This document shows, piece by piece, positions 1-7,533 of a DNA stretch of 34,188 nucleotides. This DNA is from Candidatus Raymondbacteria bacterium RIFOXYA2_FULL_49_16 (GTDB lineage Bacteria > Fibrobacterota > OXYB2-FULL-49-7 > XYB2-FULL-49-35), in assembly GCA_001789205.1 (NCBI GenBank), contig MFYT01000009.1, forward strand, positions 119,580 to 153,767, given 5' to 3'. A program made the position numbers and the translations under genes. The stretch's first letter is position 1. The number at the start of each line of letters is the position of its first letter. Below the pieces are notes generated by a model that was not told the origin of the DNA, made no database searches, and saw nothing but the letters and a program-made list of their open reading frames with translations.

Positions 1-1541
1 GGTTATTAATATGCCTTTTCGTGTTGATCTTTCCTTTAATGAATGCAGCACAGCAGAACCCGAACACCCTTCTTTTTCCAGACAATATTCAGTATGAAGG
101 TTCTTTCCGGCTTGATGGCGGCCTGCGGGTAGACGAACACGGCTACTTCAATTATGGCGGCTACGCCTTCGCGTATTATCCCGCTGGTGATTCCACTGGG
201 CCGGATGACGGTTATCCGGGATCACTGTTCGGCACCGGGCATGCATCAGGGTCGTATATTGCCGAAATCAGTATTCCCGCACCGGTTATTTCACTGGCAG
301 AAAACCTTGCCGATCTTCCCCTGGCCTCCCCTTTGCAGAACTTTGCCAATCCATATTTAGGCATTCCGGGCTGCCCGGCAAAAACCACGCAGGGCGGCCT
401 TCTCTACCTTCCGGCCCAGGGGCAGCAGGCTTCGGGCAAACTGTACGGAAATCTGTGCAACGATTATGTGGGCACATTTCCCAATGATATTCACATGGCC
501 TGGTTTGAGACCAATCTTTCAAATCCCGCGATAGCAGGATTATGGCGTCTTGGGGACTATTCCCGCTGGGACAATTCACGATATCTGTTTGAAATTCCCG
601 CATCATGGGCAGATACAAATACGCCGGGAAAAATATTGGCCTGCGGACGGTGCAGGAACTGGGGCGGAGAAGGGCCGAATCTTTTTGCATGCGCTCCATG
701 GGAAAAGGGCAATCCCCCACTGTATGGAGACACCATTCCGGGTGAGCCGCTCATGCATTTTATGGATGGGACAATAAAAAAACAGGACAAGGGATTTACT
801 CCGTGCAACGACTGGCAGGCGGGTGCGTGGGCGACCCGGGGAAGCAGATCCGCCGTCATTTTCCTGTCGTCAGTCAGTTACAGCCTTGACCATATGTATA
901 TGAGCGGCCCGTATGGACCGGGCAGATATGCCTGCCTTCTTTTTTATGATCCCGCAGACCTTTCTGACGTGGTCAAAGGGAAGAAAAACCAATGGGAACC
1001 GCATTGGTATGCCAGGAAAACAATTGATTCTCACTTTTTCGGCGCAAAGAGGCCGGGGAGCAACAGCGATCAAAGCATGGAGGACTGTTATTACAGTATA
1101 GGCGGCATGGCCTATGACCGCGAGCGGGGCAAACTGTATGTTGCGCAGACGCTTGAATCCTCGACCCGGGACCCGCTTATACATGTGTTCCGGATAGACA
1201 CGGCAACAACGTCCGCGGAAAAACATGCATCCCGGAATGTTCCAGACATGCAACTGGCCATATCCCCGAACCCGTTTAATCCCAAGACCGTTATCACGGT
1301 CAAGGTGACCCGCTTCGCCGAAGCGAGGCGAGAGGAAAAAGGTGAACGGTGCAAGGCAGAAATGATAATTTATACCATTGAAGGAAAAATGGTGCTAACA
1401 ATATCGGACCTTCACCTTTTACCTTCTACCTCCACCTTTTCCGTCACCTGGGACGCTTCCAGCCAGCCAAGCGGCGTCTATATTATCAAGGCAACCATGG
1501 GAAGCAAGACGCTGTTGAAAAAGGCCGTGTTGATAAAATAA
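1..1541 (+). CDS. Secreted protein with C-terminal sorting domain, 5' end cut by window edge
   Basis: The reading frame is open to the window edge. Upstream of the GTG at 21 it reads LLICLF, and with the following VLIFPLMNA this forms the hydrophobic core of a signal peptide ending near ...NA/AQQ. The true start therefore lies outside the window. The mature part (about 400 residues) has the pattern 'IQYEGSFRL...SLFGTGH...AEISIPAPVIS...LPLASPLQ', shared with the paralogue at 7534-9156. I cannot name this domain; the Gly/Asp/Trp-rich, cysteine-containing sequence could be a beta-propeller or similar beta fold. The last ~95 residues are a sorting domain (SPNPFNP near the start, WDASSQPSGVYIIKA near the end), as used for T9SS-like export and surface attachment. 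Relative to the paralogue, this domain carries two low-complexity insertions that look repeat-derived. It leads a probable operon with the next two genes (gaps 22 and 8 bp). Confidence 0.85.
   Translation, partial: LLICLFVLIFPLMNAAQQNPNTLLFPDNIQYEGSFRLDGGLRVDEHGYFNYGGYAFAYYPAGDSTGPDDGYPGSLFGTGHASGSYIAEISIPAPVISLAENLADLPLASPLQNFANPYLGIPGCPAKTTQGGLLYLPAQGQQASGKLYGNLCNDYVGTFPNDIHMAWFETNLSNPAIAGLWRLGDYSRWDNSRYLFEIPASWADTNTPGKILACGRCRNWGGEGPNLFACAPWEKGNPPLYGDTIPGEPLMHFMDGTIKKQDKGFTPCNDWQAGAWATRGSRSAVIFLSSVSYSLDHMYMSGPYGPGRYACLLFYDPADLSDVVKGKKNQWEPHWYARKTIDSHFFGAKRPGSNSDQSMEDCYYSIGGMAYDRERGKLYVAQTLESSTRDPLIHVFRIDTATTSAEKHASRNVPDMQLAISPNPFNPKTVITVKVTRFAEARREEKGERCKAEMIIYTIEGKMVLTISDLHLLPSTSTFSVTWDASSQPSGVYIIKATMGSKTLLKKAVLIK
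1308..1335. repeat. GC-rich palindromic repeat inside a coding sequence
   Basis: CGCTTC-gcc-GAAGCG (1311-1325) followed by GAGGCGAG. The same wording (GACCCGCTTCG...GAA...GCGAGGCGAG) recurs at 25913-25944 and, inverted, near 26342-26374. Here the repeat is read in frame as RFAEARREE within the sorting domain of the surrounding gene. Confidence 0.6.
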
Positions 1542-1563
1542 ATACGATAAAAAAGAGGTCTCC

Positions 1564-2730
1564 ATGAAAAAAAACATATTCATTGCGTTGGCCGTATTGA
1601 CCGGATTTGCGACCGGGTATTCGCAGGCGCCTGACATTTCTTGGACAAAATTATTCAGCAAAGACACCCTTGGCGCCAAAACAGGCGACCAGGACGACAT
1701 TCGTTCGCACTATGTTGTGGAAACGCACGACCGTGGCTTTGCGCTGACCGGGCATTGCTGCTGCCGCCATTGCAACGGCGATATGTTTGTGATACGCACT
1801 GATTCGGCCGGTACAATAATCTGGACGCTGAGAAGTGACGACAGCAGCAGGAATGAAGTCGCAAATTGCATCCAGGAAACCGGGGACCACGGATTCATAA
1901 CAGCCGGATTCACCCAGGGTTCCAGCTTCAACATGTATTACGTGGTCCGTATTGATTCCATTGGAAACACGCTCTGGGCAAAAAAGTACGGCAGCAGCGG
2001 GTCCGGAGATTTTGCAAATGCCAATTCTATAAAACAGACGCCTGATGGCGGTTTTATTATAGCCGGCTATACGTTTCCGCGCGCCAGCAGCCACAGCCTT
2101 GTCTATATCATCCGCATAGACGCCAATGGCGATACGATGTGGTCAAGAACTTTTGGAGGGACCAAAAATGACTGGGCGCGGGACATCCTGGTAACCGCAG
2201 ACAGCGGATATGTTGTCTGCGGCGCCACCGAGTCGTTTGGCGCAGGAGGCTCGGATGTTTACCTGCTTCGCCTGGACAAGAACGGTAATCTCGCCTGGAG
2301 CAAAACATTTGGCACAGAGGCGAATGATGGAGGATATTCCATATGCCAATCATTGGACGGGGGCTTTGTGGTGACCGGGTACACCAATGATTATCAGGAC
2401 GTGTATCTGGTCAAAACCGATACAAACGGAAACGCGGTGTGGACAAAAACGATCGGTTCTCCCGGCACCTCAGAGCATGGCAGATCTGTGAAAGCATTGT
2501 CCGAAGGCGGATACATCATTGGCGGCCTGACCGGAGCGGACTCGACCTGCGGGTATCTGGTGCGCACTGACGAGCAGGGAAATGTGATGTGGACCAAAAC
2601 CATTGCCGGGGATTCGCCAGACTATCCCCTGTATTGCGTCCAGGCAACTGCTGACGGAGGAATCATCGCAACCGGCCGCGATGATATAGGTGAATTTCAT
2701 ACGCAATTGATCAAACTGAACGGCAGGTAA
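1564..2730 (+). CDS. Secreted repeat protein of delta-60/propeller-like type
   Basis: An N-terminal signal peptide (MKKNIFIALAVLTGFATGYSQ) is followed by about seven repeats of roughly 50 residues. Their consensus is 'D-GGFIIAGYT...YLIRIDxNGDxxWSKTFGGxxND-ARSI-QT', with the GGF/GGY, R(I/L)D and W(S/T)KT elements recurring regularly. Such repeats are common in secreted proteins of Bacteroidota and Fibrobacterota and probably form a beta-propeller. The protein ends with the last repeat and has no sorting domain of its own, so it may be periplasmic, freely secreted, or held by a partner. A Cys/His-rich patch (HCCCRHCNGD, residues about 62-71) interrupts the first repeat. The start is supported by GAGGTCT just upstream. 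It sits between the sorting-domain protein and the rhamnosidase in a tight same-strand run. No catalytic residues are recognisable. Confidence 0.8.
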   Translation: MKKNIFIALAVLTGFATGYSQAPDISWTKLFSKDTLGAKTGDQDDIRSHYVVETHDRGFALTGHCCCRHCNGDMFVIRTDSAGTIIWTLRSDDSSRNEVANCIQETGDHGFITAGFTQGSSFNMYYVVRIDSIGNTLWAKKYGSSGSGDFANANSIKQTPDGGFIIAGYTFPRASSHSLVYIIRIDANGDTMWSRTFGGTKNDWARDILVTADSGYVVCGATESFGAGGSDVYLLRLDKNGNLAWSKTFGTEANDGGYSICQSLDGGFVVTGYTNDYQDVYLVKTDTNGNAVWTKTIGSPGTSEHGRSVKALSEGGYIIGGLTGADSTCGYLVRTDEQGNVMWTKTIAGDSPDYPLYCVQATADGGIIATGRDDIGEFHTQLIKLNGR

Positions 2731-2738
2731 AAAAGTCT

Positions 2739-5504
2739 ATGTGCCATAATGCGTTAAAGCAATGTACAAATCTGATCTTTAGCTGCCTTCTTACGGTTAT
2801 AACAATATCCTGGGTTTTTGCCAGTGCTGACGCGCCCATTGATGCCTTGGCTTGGCCGCAAACTACCAGGGAAGCACGCCCAGGCGCATATTGGTGGTGG
2901 ATGGGCAGTGCTGTTGATACAACAAACCTGGCCAGGGAATTGCAGGAAGCGCGCAACGCCGGATTGGGAACGGTCCATATTGTCCCCATTTACGGCGCAA
3001 AAGGCTGCGAAGGTAAATATATCAGCTACCTGACCCCGCAATGGATGGAAATGCTGCGGTATGCCATTACCAAAGCCAAACAGTTTGATCTTAATGTAGA
3101 TATGTCCACCGGTACCGGCTGGTGTTTTGGCGGGCCGCACGTTACTGAGAAAGAGGCCAATGCCTCGGTGGTTGCGGAAACGTTCTGGTTTACCCCCGAT
3201 GCAGTGGCAGGCAAAAAACTGAACATGAAGTTCGACCGCCTTTCCACCCAGGCTCTCATGGCGTTCTCACCTGAAGGCGCAGCCATTGAGTTGACCGATA
3301 AAATTGGCCCGGACAGCACTGTCAACTGGAGCGGTGAAAAAGGCACGTGGCGCATGTATGCGGTTTCGCAGCGCCCGTCAGGGCAAATGGTAAAACGGGC
3401 TGCTCCTGGCGGCGAAGGGAACATGCTGAACCTGTTATACCCCGAGGCGGTCCGCCATTATATGCAGGGATTTGACCAAGCCTTCAGCACATACAAAGGC
3501 CCAATGCCGCGGGCTATGTATCATGATTCATATGAATACCATTCAAACTGGTCGCCGGATTTCTTCACTCAGTTTGAAAAACGCCGCGGATACCGGCTGC
3601 AGTCAGAACTGGAAGCGTTGTTCGGCAATCTGGAAAACGATCATACCGCGCGTGTCAAATCAGATTACCGCGAGACCATTTCAGACATCATGGCCGAAGA
3701 ATCACTGCCCCTGTGGGCCGATTGGTCGCGCCAGCATGGATTCCTGACACGCAACCAGGCTCATGGATCCCCGGGTAACTTGCTCGACCTCTATGCTCTT
3801 GCCGATATCCCTGAAACCGAGATGCATCATATTGACCGCAATATTTTTGTTTCGAAGTTTGCCTCCTCTGCAGCGCATGTAATGGGAAAAAACCTGATCG
3901 CCTCTGAGACCGGGACCTGGCTGCAGGAGCACTTCACCGAAACACTCGCCGACCTGAAAGGCATAGCCGATGACTTCTTTTTAAGCGGAGTGAACCATAT
4001 ATTCTATCACGGCATGTGTTATTCGCCTAGCGAAGCAGCCTGGCCCGGATGGGTTTTCTATGCTTCAACGCAGATGAATTCGCGCAATTCCATCTGGCGC
4101 GATGCACCCGCGCTCAACACGTATGTTACGCGTTGCCAGTCAATTCTCCAATATGGCAAGCCCGATAATGATGTTCTGCTGTACTGGCCCATACACGATC
4201 GATGGCACAACCCCAAAGGCTTAATACAGCACTTTTCCATTCACGCGCAGGAGTGGTTCGAACAACAACCCATAGGCAAAACCACCCGGCAATTGTGGAA
4301 CCGTGGTTTTGCCTTTGATTTTGTGTCTGATCGTCAGCTTGTTATGGCAAACACAGTTGATGGCAGCATTGCAATGGCTGGTGGCAGGTATCGTGTTATT
4401 GTTATACCTTCCTGCGAGCACATGCCGGTAAAAACCTTGGAAAAACTGCTGGTACTGGCACAATCGGGAGCAACCATTGTGTTTGAAGACCATCTGCCAG
4501 CAGATGTGCCGGGCGTGGGTGATCTGGAAAAACGACGCACGGAATTCAACCAGCTTCTGGGTTCTTTTAAAAAAACCATAAAAAAAGAAAAATTCGGAAA
4601 TGGCCGCGTATATATCGGCAGCAACGTGGAGACAATGGTAAATAGTGCTGGAGTAATGCGGGAATCAATGGTCGACAATGCTGGCCTATTGTACGCGAGA
4701 CGCTCTTTCAATGGCGGGTATCATTATTTTATCACCAACCATGGCGAGCAATTGTTCAGTGGCTGGATCACGCTTGGTATTCAGGCAAAGACCGTTATCA
4801 TAATGGATCCCATGACATCAAACACCGGTATTGGCGCCATTAGGCAAAAAAAGAATGGCGGCGTTCAGGTATATTTAAAACTGTTGCCTAACGAATCAGT
4901 AATCCTGCGGGCACTTACCGGAGGAAAAGCAGCGGATGGCGCTCCCTGGAACTACGTACAGCAAACTGGACCGGCCATTGAGATCAAAGGAACATGGCGG
5001 GTGAAATTCATTCAGGGTGGGCCTGTATTGCCCATGGGGTTTGAAACAGATAAACTTGCTTCGTGGACCGGGCTGGGCAATGAAGAAACGCGTTGTTTTG
5101 CCGGCACTGCGCAATATGCCATTACCTTTGAGGCCCCGGCGTTGCAGTCCAAGCGTTGGATTCTGAATCTGGGAAAAGTTTGTCAAAGCGCGCGCATACG
5201 CATTAACAATCGTGATCTTGGCACCTGTTTCATGTTTCCCTGCGCTATTCCCGTGGACCAATTAAAACCAAAGGACAATGTGCTTGAAGTTGAAATCACA
5301 AACGTCCCGGCCAACCGCATACGCGATCTTGACCGCCGCGGCGTTATATGGAAAAATTTCCATAATATTAATTTTGTGAACATTAATTATAAACCATTCG
5401 ACGCCGCTGACTGGCCGTTGACCGATGCCGGCCTGCTCGGTCCCGTATCTCTGACCCCGGTATCCGCAATACCATTTAAGAAATTGACACGCCAAAAACA
5501 ATAA
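2739..5504 (+). CDS. Secreted alpha-L-rhamnosidase, glycoside hydrolase family 106 type
   Basis: A 921-residue protein with an N-terminal hydrophobic export segment (NLIFSCLLTVITISWVFASA). After it comes the GH106-like opening 'RPGAYWWWMGSAVDTTNLARELQEARNAGLG', followed by STGTGWCFGGPHV and, around residue 262, the D-SYEYHSNW element within a (beta/alpha)8-like region. The C-terminal ~150 residues (from about GTWRVKF) resemble the galactose-binding beta-sandwich found at the end of these enzymes, ending NIRDLDRRG...WPLTDAGLLGPV. The family removes terminal alpha-L-rhamnose from pectic or other rhamnose-containing glycans. The length fits the family (about 900-1100). The gene starts 8 bp after the propeller-like gene and likely shares its transcript. 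Export points to action in the periplasm or outside the cell. Substrate specificity cannot be read from the sequence. Confidence 0.85.
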   Translation: MCHNALKQCTNLIFSCLLTVITISWVFASADAPIDALAWPQTTREARPGAYWWWMGSAVDTTNLARELQEARNAGLGTVHIVPIYGAKGCEGKYISYLTPQWMEMLRYAITKAKQFDLNVDMSTGTGWCFGGPHVTEKEANASVVAETFWFTPDAVAGKKLNMKFDRLSTQALMAFSPEGAAIELTDKIGPDSTVNWSGEKGTWRMYAVSQRPSGQMVKRAAPGGEGNMLNLLYPEAVRHYMQGFDQAFSTYKGPMPRAMYHDSYEYHSNWSPDFFTQFEKRRGYRLQSELEALFGNLENDHTARVKSDYRETISDIMAEESLPLWADWSRQHGFLTRNQAHGSPGNLLDLYALADIPETEMHHIDRNIFVSKFASSAAHVMGKNLIASETGTWLQEHFTETLADLKGIADDFFLSGVNHIFYHGMCYSPSEAAWPGWVFYASTQMNSRNSIWRDAPALNTYVTRCQSILQYGKPDNDVLLYWPIHDRWHNPKGLIQHFSIHAQEWFEQQPIGKTTRQLWNRGFAFDFVSDRQLVMANTVDGSIAMAGGRYRVIVIPSCEHMPVKTLEKLLVLAQSGATIVFEDHLPADVPGVGDLEKRRTEFNQLLGSFKKTIKKEKFGNGRVYIGSNVETMVNSAGVMRESMVDNAGLLYARRSFNGGYHYFITNHGEQLFSGWITLGIQAKTVIIMDPMTSNTGIGAIRQKKNGGVQVYLKLLPNESVILRALTGGKAADGAPWNYVQQTGPAIEIKGTWRVKFIQGGPVLPMGFETDKLASWTGLGNEETRCFAGTAQYAITFEAPALQSKRWILNLGKVCQSARIRINNRDLGTCFMFPCAIPVDQLKPKDNVLEVEITNVPANRIRDLDRRGVIWKNFHNINFVNINYKPFDAADWPLTDAGLLGPVSLTPVSAIPFKKLTRQKQ

Positions 5505-5541
5505 CCAGCCCTTGCGAACGCTGACTCCCCGGCCGTAATCA

Positions 5542-6339
5542 CTATTTGTTTTCCGATTGTTTTCGATACGCGGCAGGGCCTATGTCCTTGAATTGCTTAA
5601 ACACGCGGGAAAAGTGGTTGCGGTCGAAAAAAGCGGTTTCCTCGGCTATGTCCTCAATTGTCTTTGTGCTATGCGATAATAACAAAGCCGCCTGATTGAT
5701 CCGCGCCTTCATGCACCATTTCTGGGGTGATGTTCCTGTTTCCTGGTGAAAAAGCCTGATAAAGGAATTAGTATTCATACCAATGCTCTGCGCCAGCATT
5801 TTGTTCGAAGGCGGGTCCTTTAAATTTTGCACAATAGTTTCCATGATAAAAGTAATTCTTGGAGAATAGGCGCACGTGTCCAGGCTTTCCTTGGGAAGCC
5901 TGGAAAGGCAATCATAGCAGAGGTTTTTTATATGCAGAGTTTTCATAATGATATTTTCCAAATCAATCCGGGCAGGATCCATAAGACCTGAAATCAATCC
6001 GGAAATTGTTTTGGTAATAGGGAGAAAATAGACCCCTGGTTTGAATGGATTGATTGCTGAATCAAGTTTGAAATGAACATGAAACTGTGTGGCCCGTGCA
6101 CGGCTTTCAGAATAACACGGCGTATTGGCGGGGATCACTGCAAGATACGTGGGATCCAGGGCCAATGGTTTTCCCTGGTACCGCACATACCATCCCTTCC
6201 GGTCCATCCAGTAGATCCGCCAAAAAGGATCGCAGAGTGTATAATGCCAGTCTGAAAGGGTCTGACTTCGGCACACCAGCACATCAATGGAAAAAGGCAT
6301 GAGAGGGACTGTTACATTGTTTGGAAAGCCGGTCTTCAT
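5542..6339 (-). CDS. AraC-family transcriptional regulator
   Basis: The N-terminal ~140 residues look like a cupin-type effector-binding domain (LDPTYLAVIPANTPCYSES...QFHVHFKLD). The C-terminal ~95 residues hold two helix-turn-helix motifs: NKMLAQSIGMNTNSFIRLFH and TIEDIAEETAFFDRNHFSRVFK, the second being the classic AraC signature ending in PAAYRK. The length of 265 residues is normal. The gene is transcribed divergently from the URO-D-like gene and convergently with the rhamnosidase gene (37 bp between the stops, no clear terminator). Regulators of this type next to glycoside hydrolases usually respond to the sugar released, so local control by rhamnose or an oligosaccharide is a reasonable inference. 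Confidence 0.9.
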   Translation of the reverse strand: MKTGFPNNVTVPLMPFSIDVLVCRSQTLSDWHYTLCDPFWRIYWMDRKGWYVRYQGKPLALDPTYLAVIPANTPCYSESRARATQFHVHFKLDSAINPFKPGVYFLPITKTISGLISGLMDPARIDLENIIMKTLHIKNLCYDCLSRLPKESLDTCAYSPRITFIMETIVQNLKDPPSNKMLAQSIGMNTNSFIRLFHQETGTSPQKWCMKARINQAALLLSHSTKTIEDIAEETAFFDRNHFSRVFKQFKDIGPAAYRKQSENK

Positions 6340-6436
6340 GGTATGTGAGAAATATATATAAAATAAGGGTCATCGTGAATAGCTAATTAAGATAAAATAT
6401 GTTATAATTATCAATAGGAACGTTATAAACGAATCA
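6340..6436 (+). promoter_or_regulatory. AT-rich divergent promoter region, AraC gene / URO-D-like gene
   Basis: This 97-bp intergenic segment is strongly AT-rich against GC-richer neighbours. It contains a perfect TATAAT at 6403-6408 on the plus strand, about 29 bp before the first candidate start of the downstream gene. No convincing -35 hexamer lies at the expected distance, which would suit an activator-dependent promoter such as one driven by the divergent AraC protein. No operator repeats could be assigned with confidence. Confidence 0.45.
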
Positions 6437-7522
6437 ATGGATCATGTAGCGGGAGAAATAATTATGCCGTTTGATGATGGATGGGCCGCAATCAATCTGG
6501 AGATGCCCAAGCGCGTGCCGCGCACCGAGTATTCAGCCGAAGGCCATTGGGACTTGATCAAAGCGGTGACCGGCATTGATGTGGGAGCTACCTCGCCTGA
6601 AAAAATGCAGCGCCAGGCAAGCGCCACCTTTATGCACGCCTGGAACTACGATTTTTTCTGGGACATATTAATTGGCAATAATGAATTCGGCGCGACCAGG
6701 ACCAGCATGGGTCACGCAGAATATGCGGCTGGAGGCGTGGATCGCAACGATACGCTTTTTTGCCCGTTCACTGACCCTGAGCATGTGCTGTGTTTTGACC
6801 CAGGGGAAGCATACGGACATACGGACAAGGCCGCGCTTGTCCAACGGTTCGAAACGCATTATCGGACAAATTGCCAAAACCATGGTTTTGGGATCAATAT
6901 GACGGGCATTTATACCACGTTAATCTCAGGGTTCATCGAAATTTTCGGATGGGAGATGCTGCTTTTAGCAGCCGGTACTGATCCAAAGCGTTTTGGAGAT
7001 CTTGCCAACAGGTATGCAGCTTGGAACCAGCAATACTTTGACGCCTTGGCCCAGGCTGATGTGCCGGTGGTCATGGTGCACGATGATATTGTGTGGTCAT
7101 CAGGCGCTGTTTTCAGTCCGGATTGGTACCGTGAGTACGTGTTCCCAAACTATAAACGGTATTTTGCCCCGCTTTTAGACAGCGGGAAAAAAGTCATATT
7201 CTGCTCTGACGGCAATTTTAATGAATTTATTGACGACATCGCGGCCACCGGAGTGCATGGTTTTGTGTTCGAACCCCTCACCAGCCTGGAATATATTGTG
7301 AGAAAATACGGCCAGACCCACGTCATCATCGGCAATGCCGACACGCGAATTCTCCTCTCTGGTACGCGGGCCGAAATCCGCGCCGAGGTAGAACGGTGCA
7401 TGGCGCTTGGCCGCGGCTGCCCGGGATATTTTATGGCTGTTGGCAATCATATTCCGGCAAATACGCCAGTAGAGAGTGCGCTTTATTATAATCAGGTCTA
7501 CGAGAAATTGAGCGTACGATAA
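6437..7522 (+). CDS. Uroporphyrinogen decarboxylase superfamily protein (MtaA/CmuA-like methyltransferase)
   Basis: A 361-residue cytosolic protein with the URO-D superfamily layout in its C-terminal half. The elements are VMVHDDIVWSSGAVFSPDWYREYVFPNYKRYF, then GKKVIFCSDGN, then a segment equivalent to GxIGNxDTRxLLSGTRAEIRAEV, then GRGCPGYFMAVGNHIPANTP. Cys256 and Cys328 lie 72 residues apart, like the distal zinc ligands of MtaA-type cobalamin methyltransferases, though the usual His two residues before the first Cys is an Ile here. The N-terminus lacks the RxPVWxMRQAG signature of haem-pathway HemE, so a methyl-transfer role fits better than haem synthesis. An alternative start at 6464 has a better ribosome site (GGGAGA, 7-nt spacer) than the ATG at 6437. 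The stop overlaps the ATG at 7522 by one base. Confidence 0.75.
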   Translation: MDHVAGEIIMPFDDGWAAINLEMPKRVPRTEYSAEGHWDLIKAVTGIDVGATSPEKMQRQASATFMHAWNYDFFWDILIGNNEFGATRTSMGHAEYAAGGVDRNDTLFCPFTDPEHVLCFDPGEAYGHTDKAALVQRFETHYRTNCQNHGFGINMTGIYTTLISGFIEIFGWEMLLLAAGTDPKRFGDLANRYAAWNQQYFDALAQADVPVVMVHDDIVWSSGAVFSPDWYREYVFPNYKRYFAPLLDSGKKVIFCSDGNFNEFIDDIAATGVHGFVFEPLTSLEYIVRKYGQTHVIIGNADTRILLSGTRAEIRAEVERCMALGRGCPGYFMAVGNHIPANTPVESALYYNQVYEKLSVR

Positions 7523-7533
7523 TGGAGGTGGCC

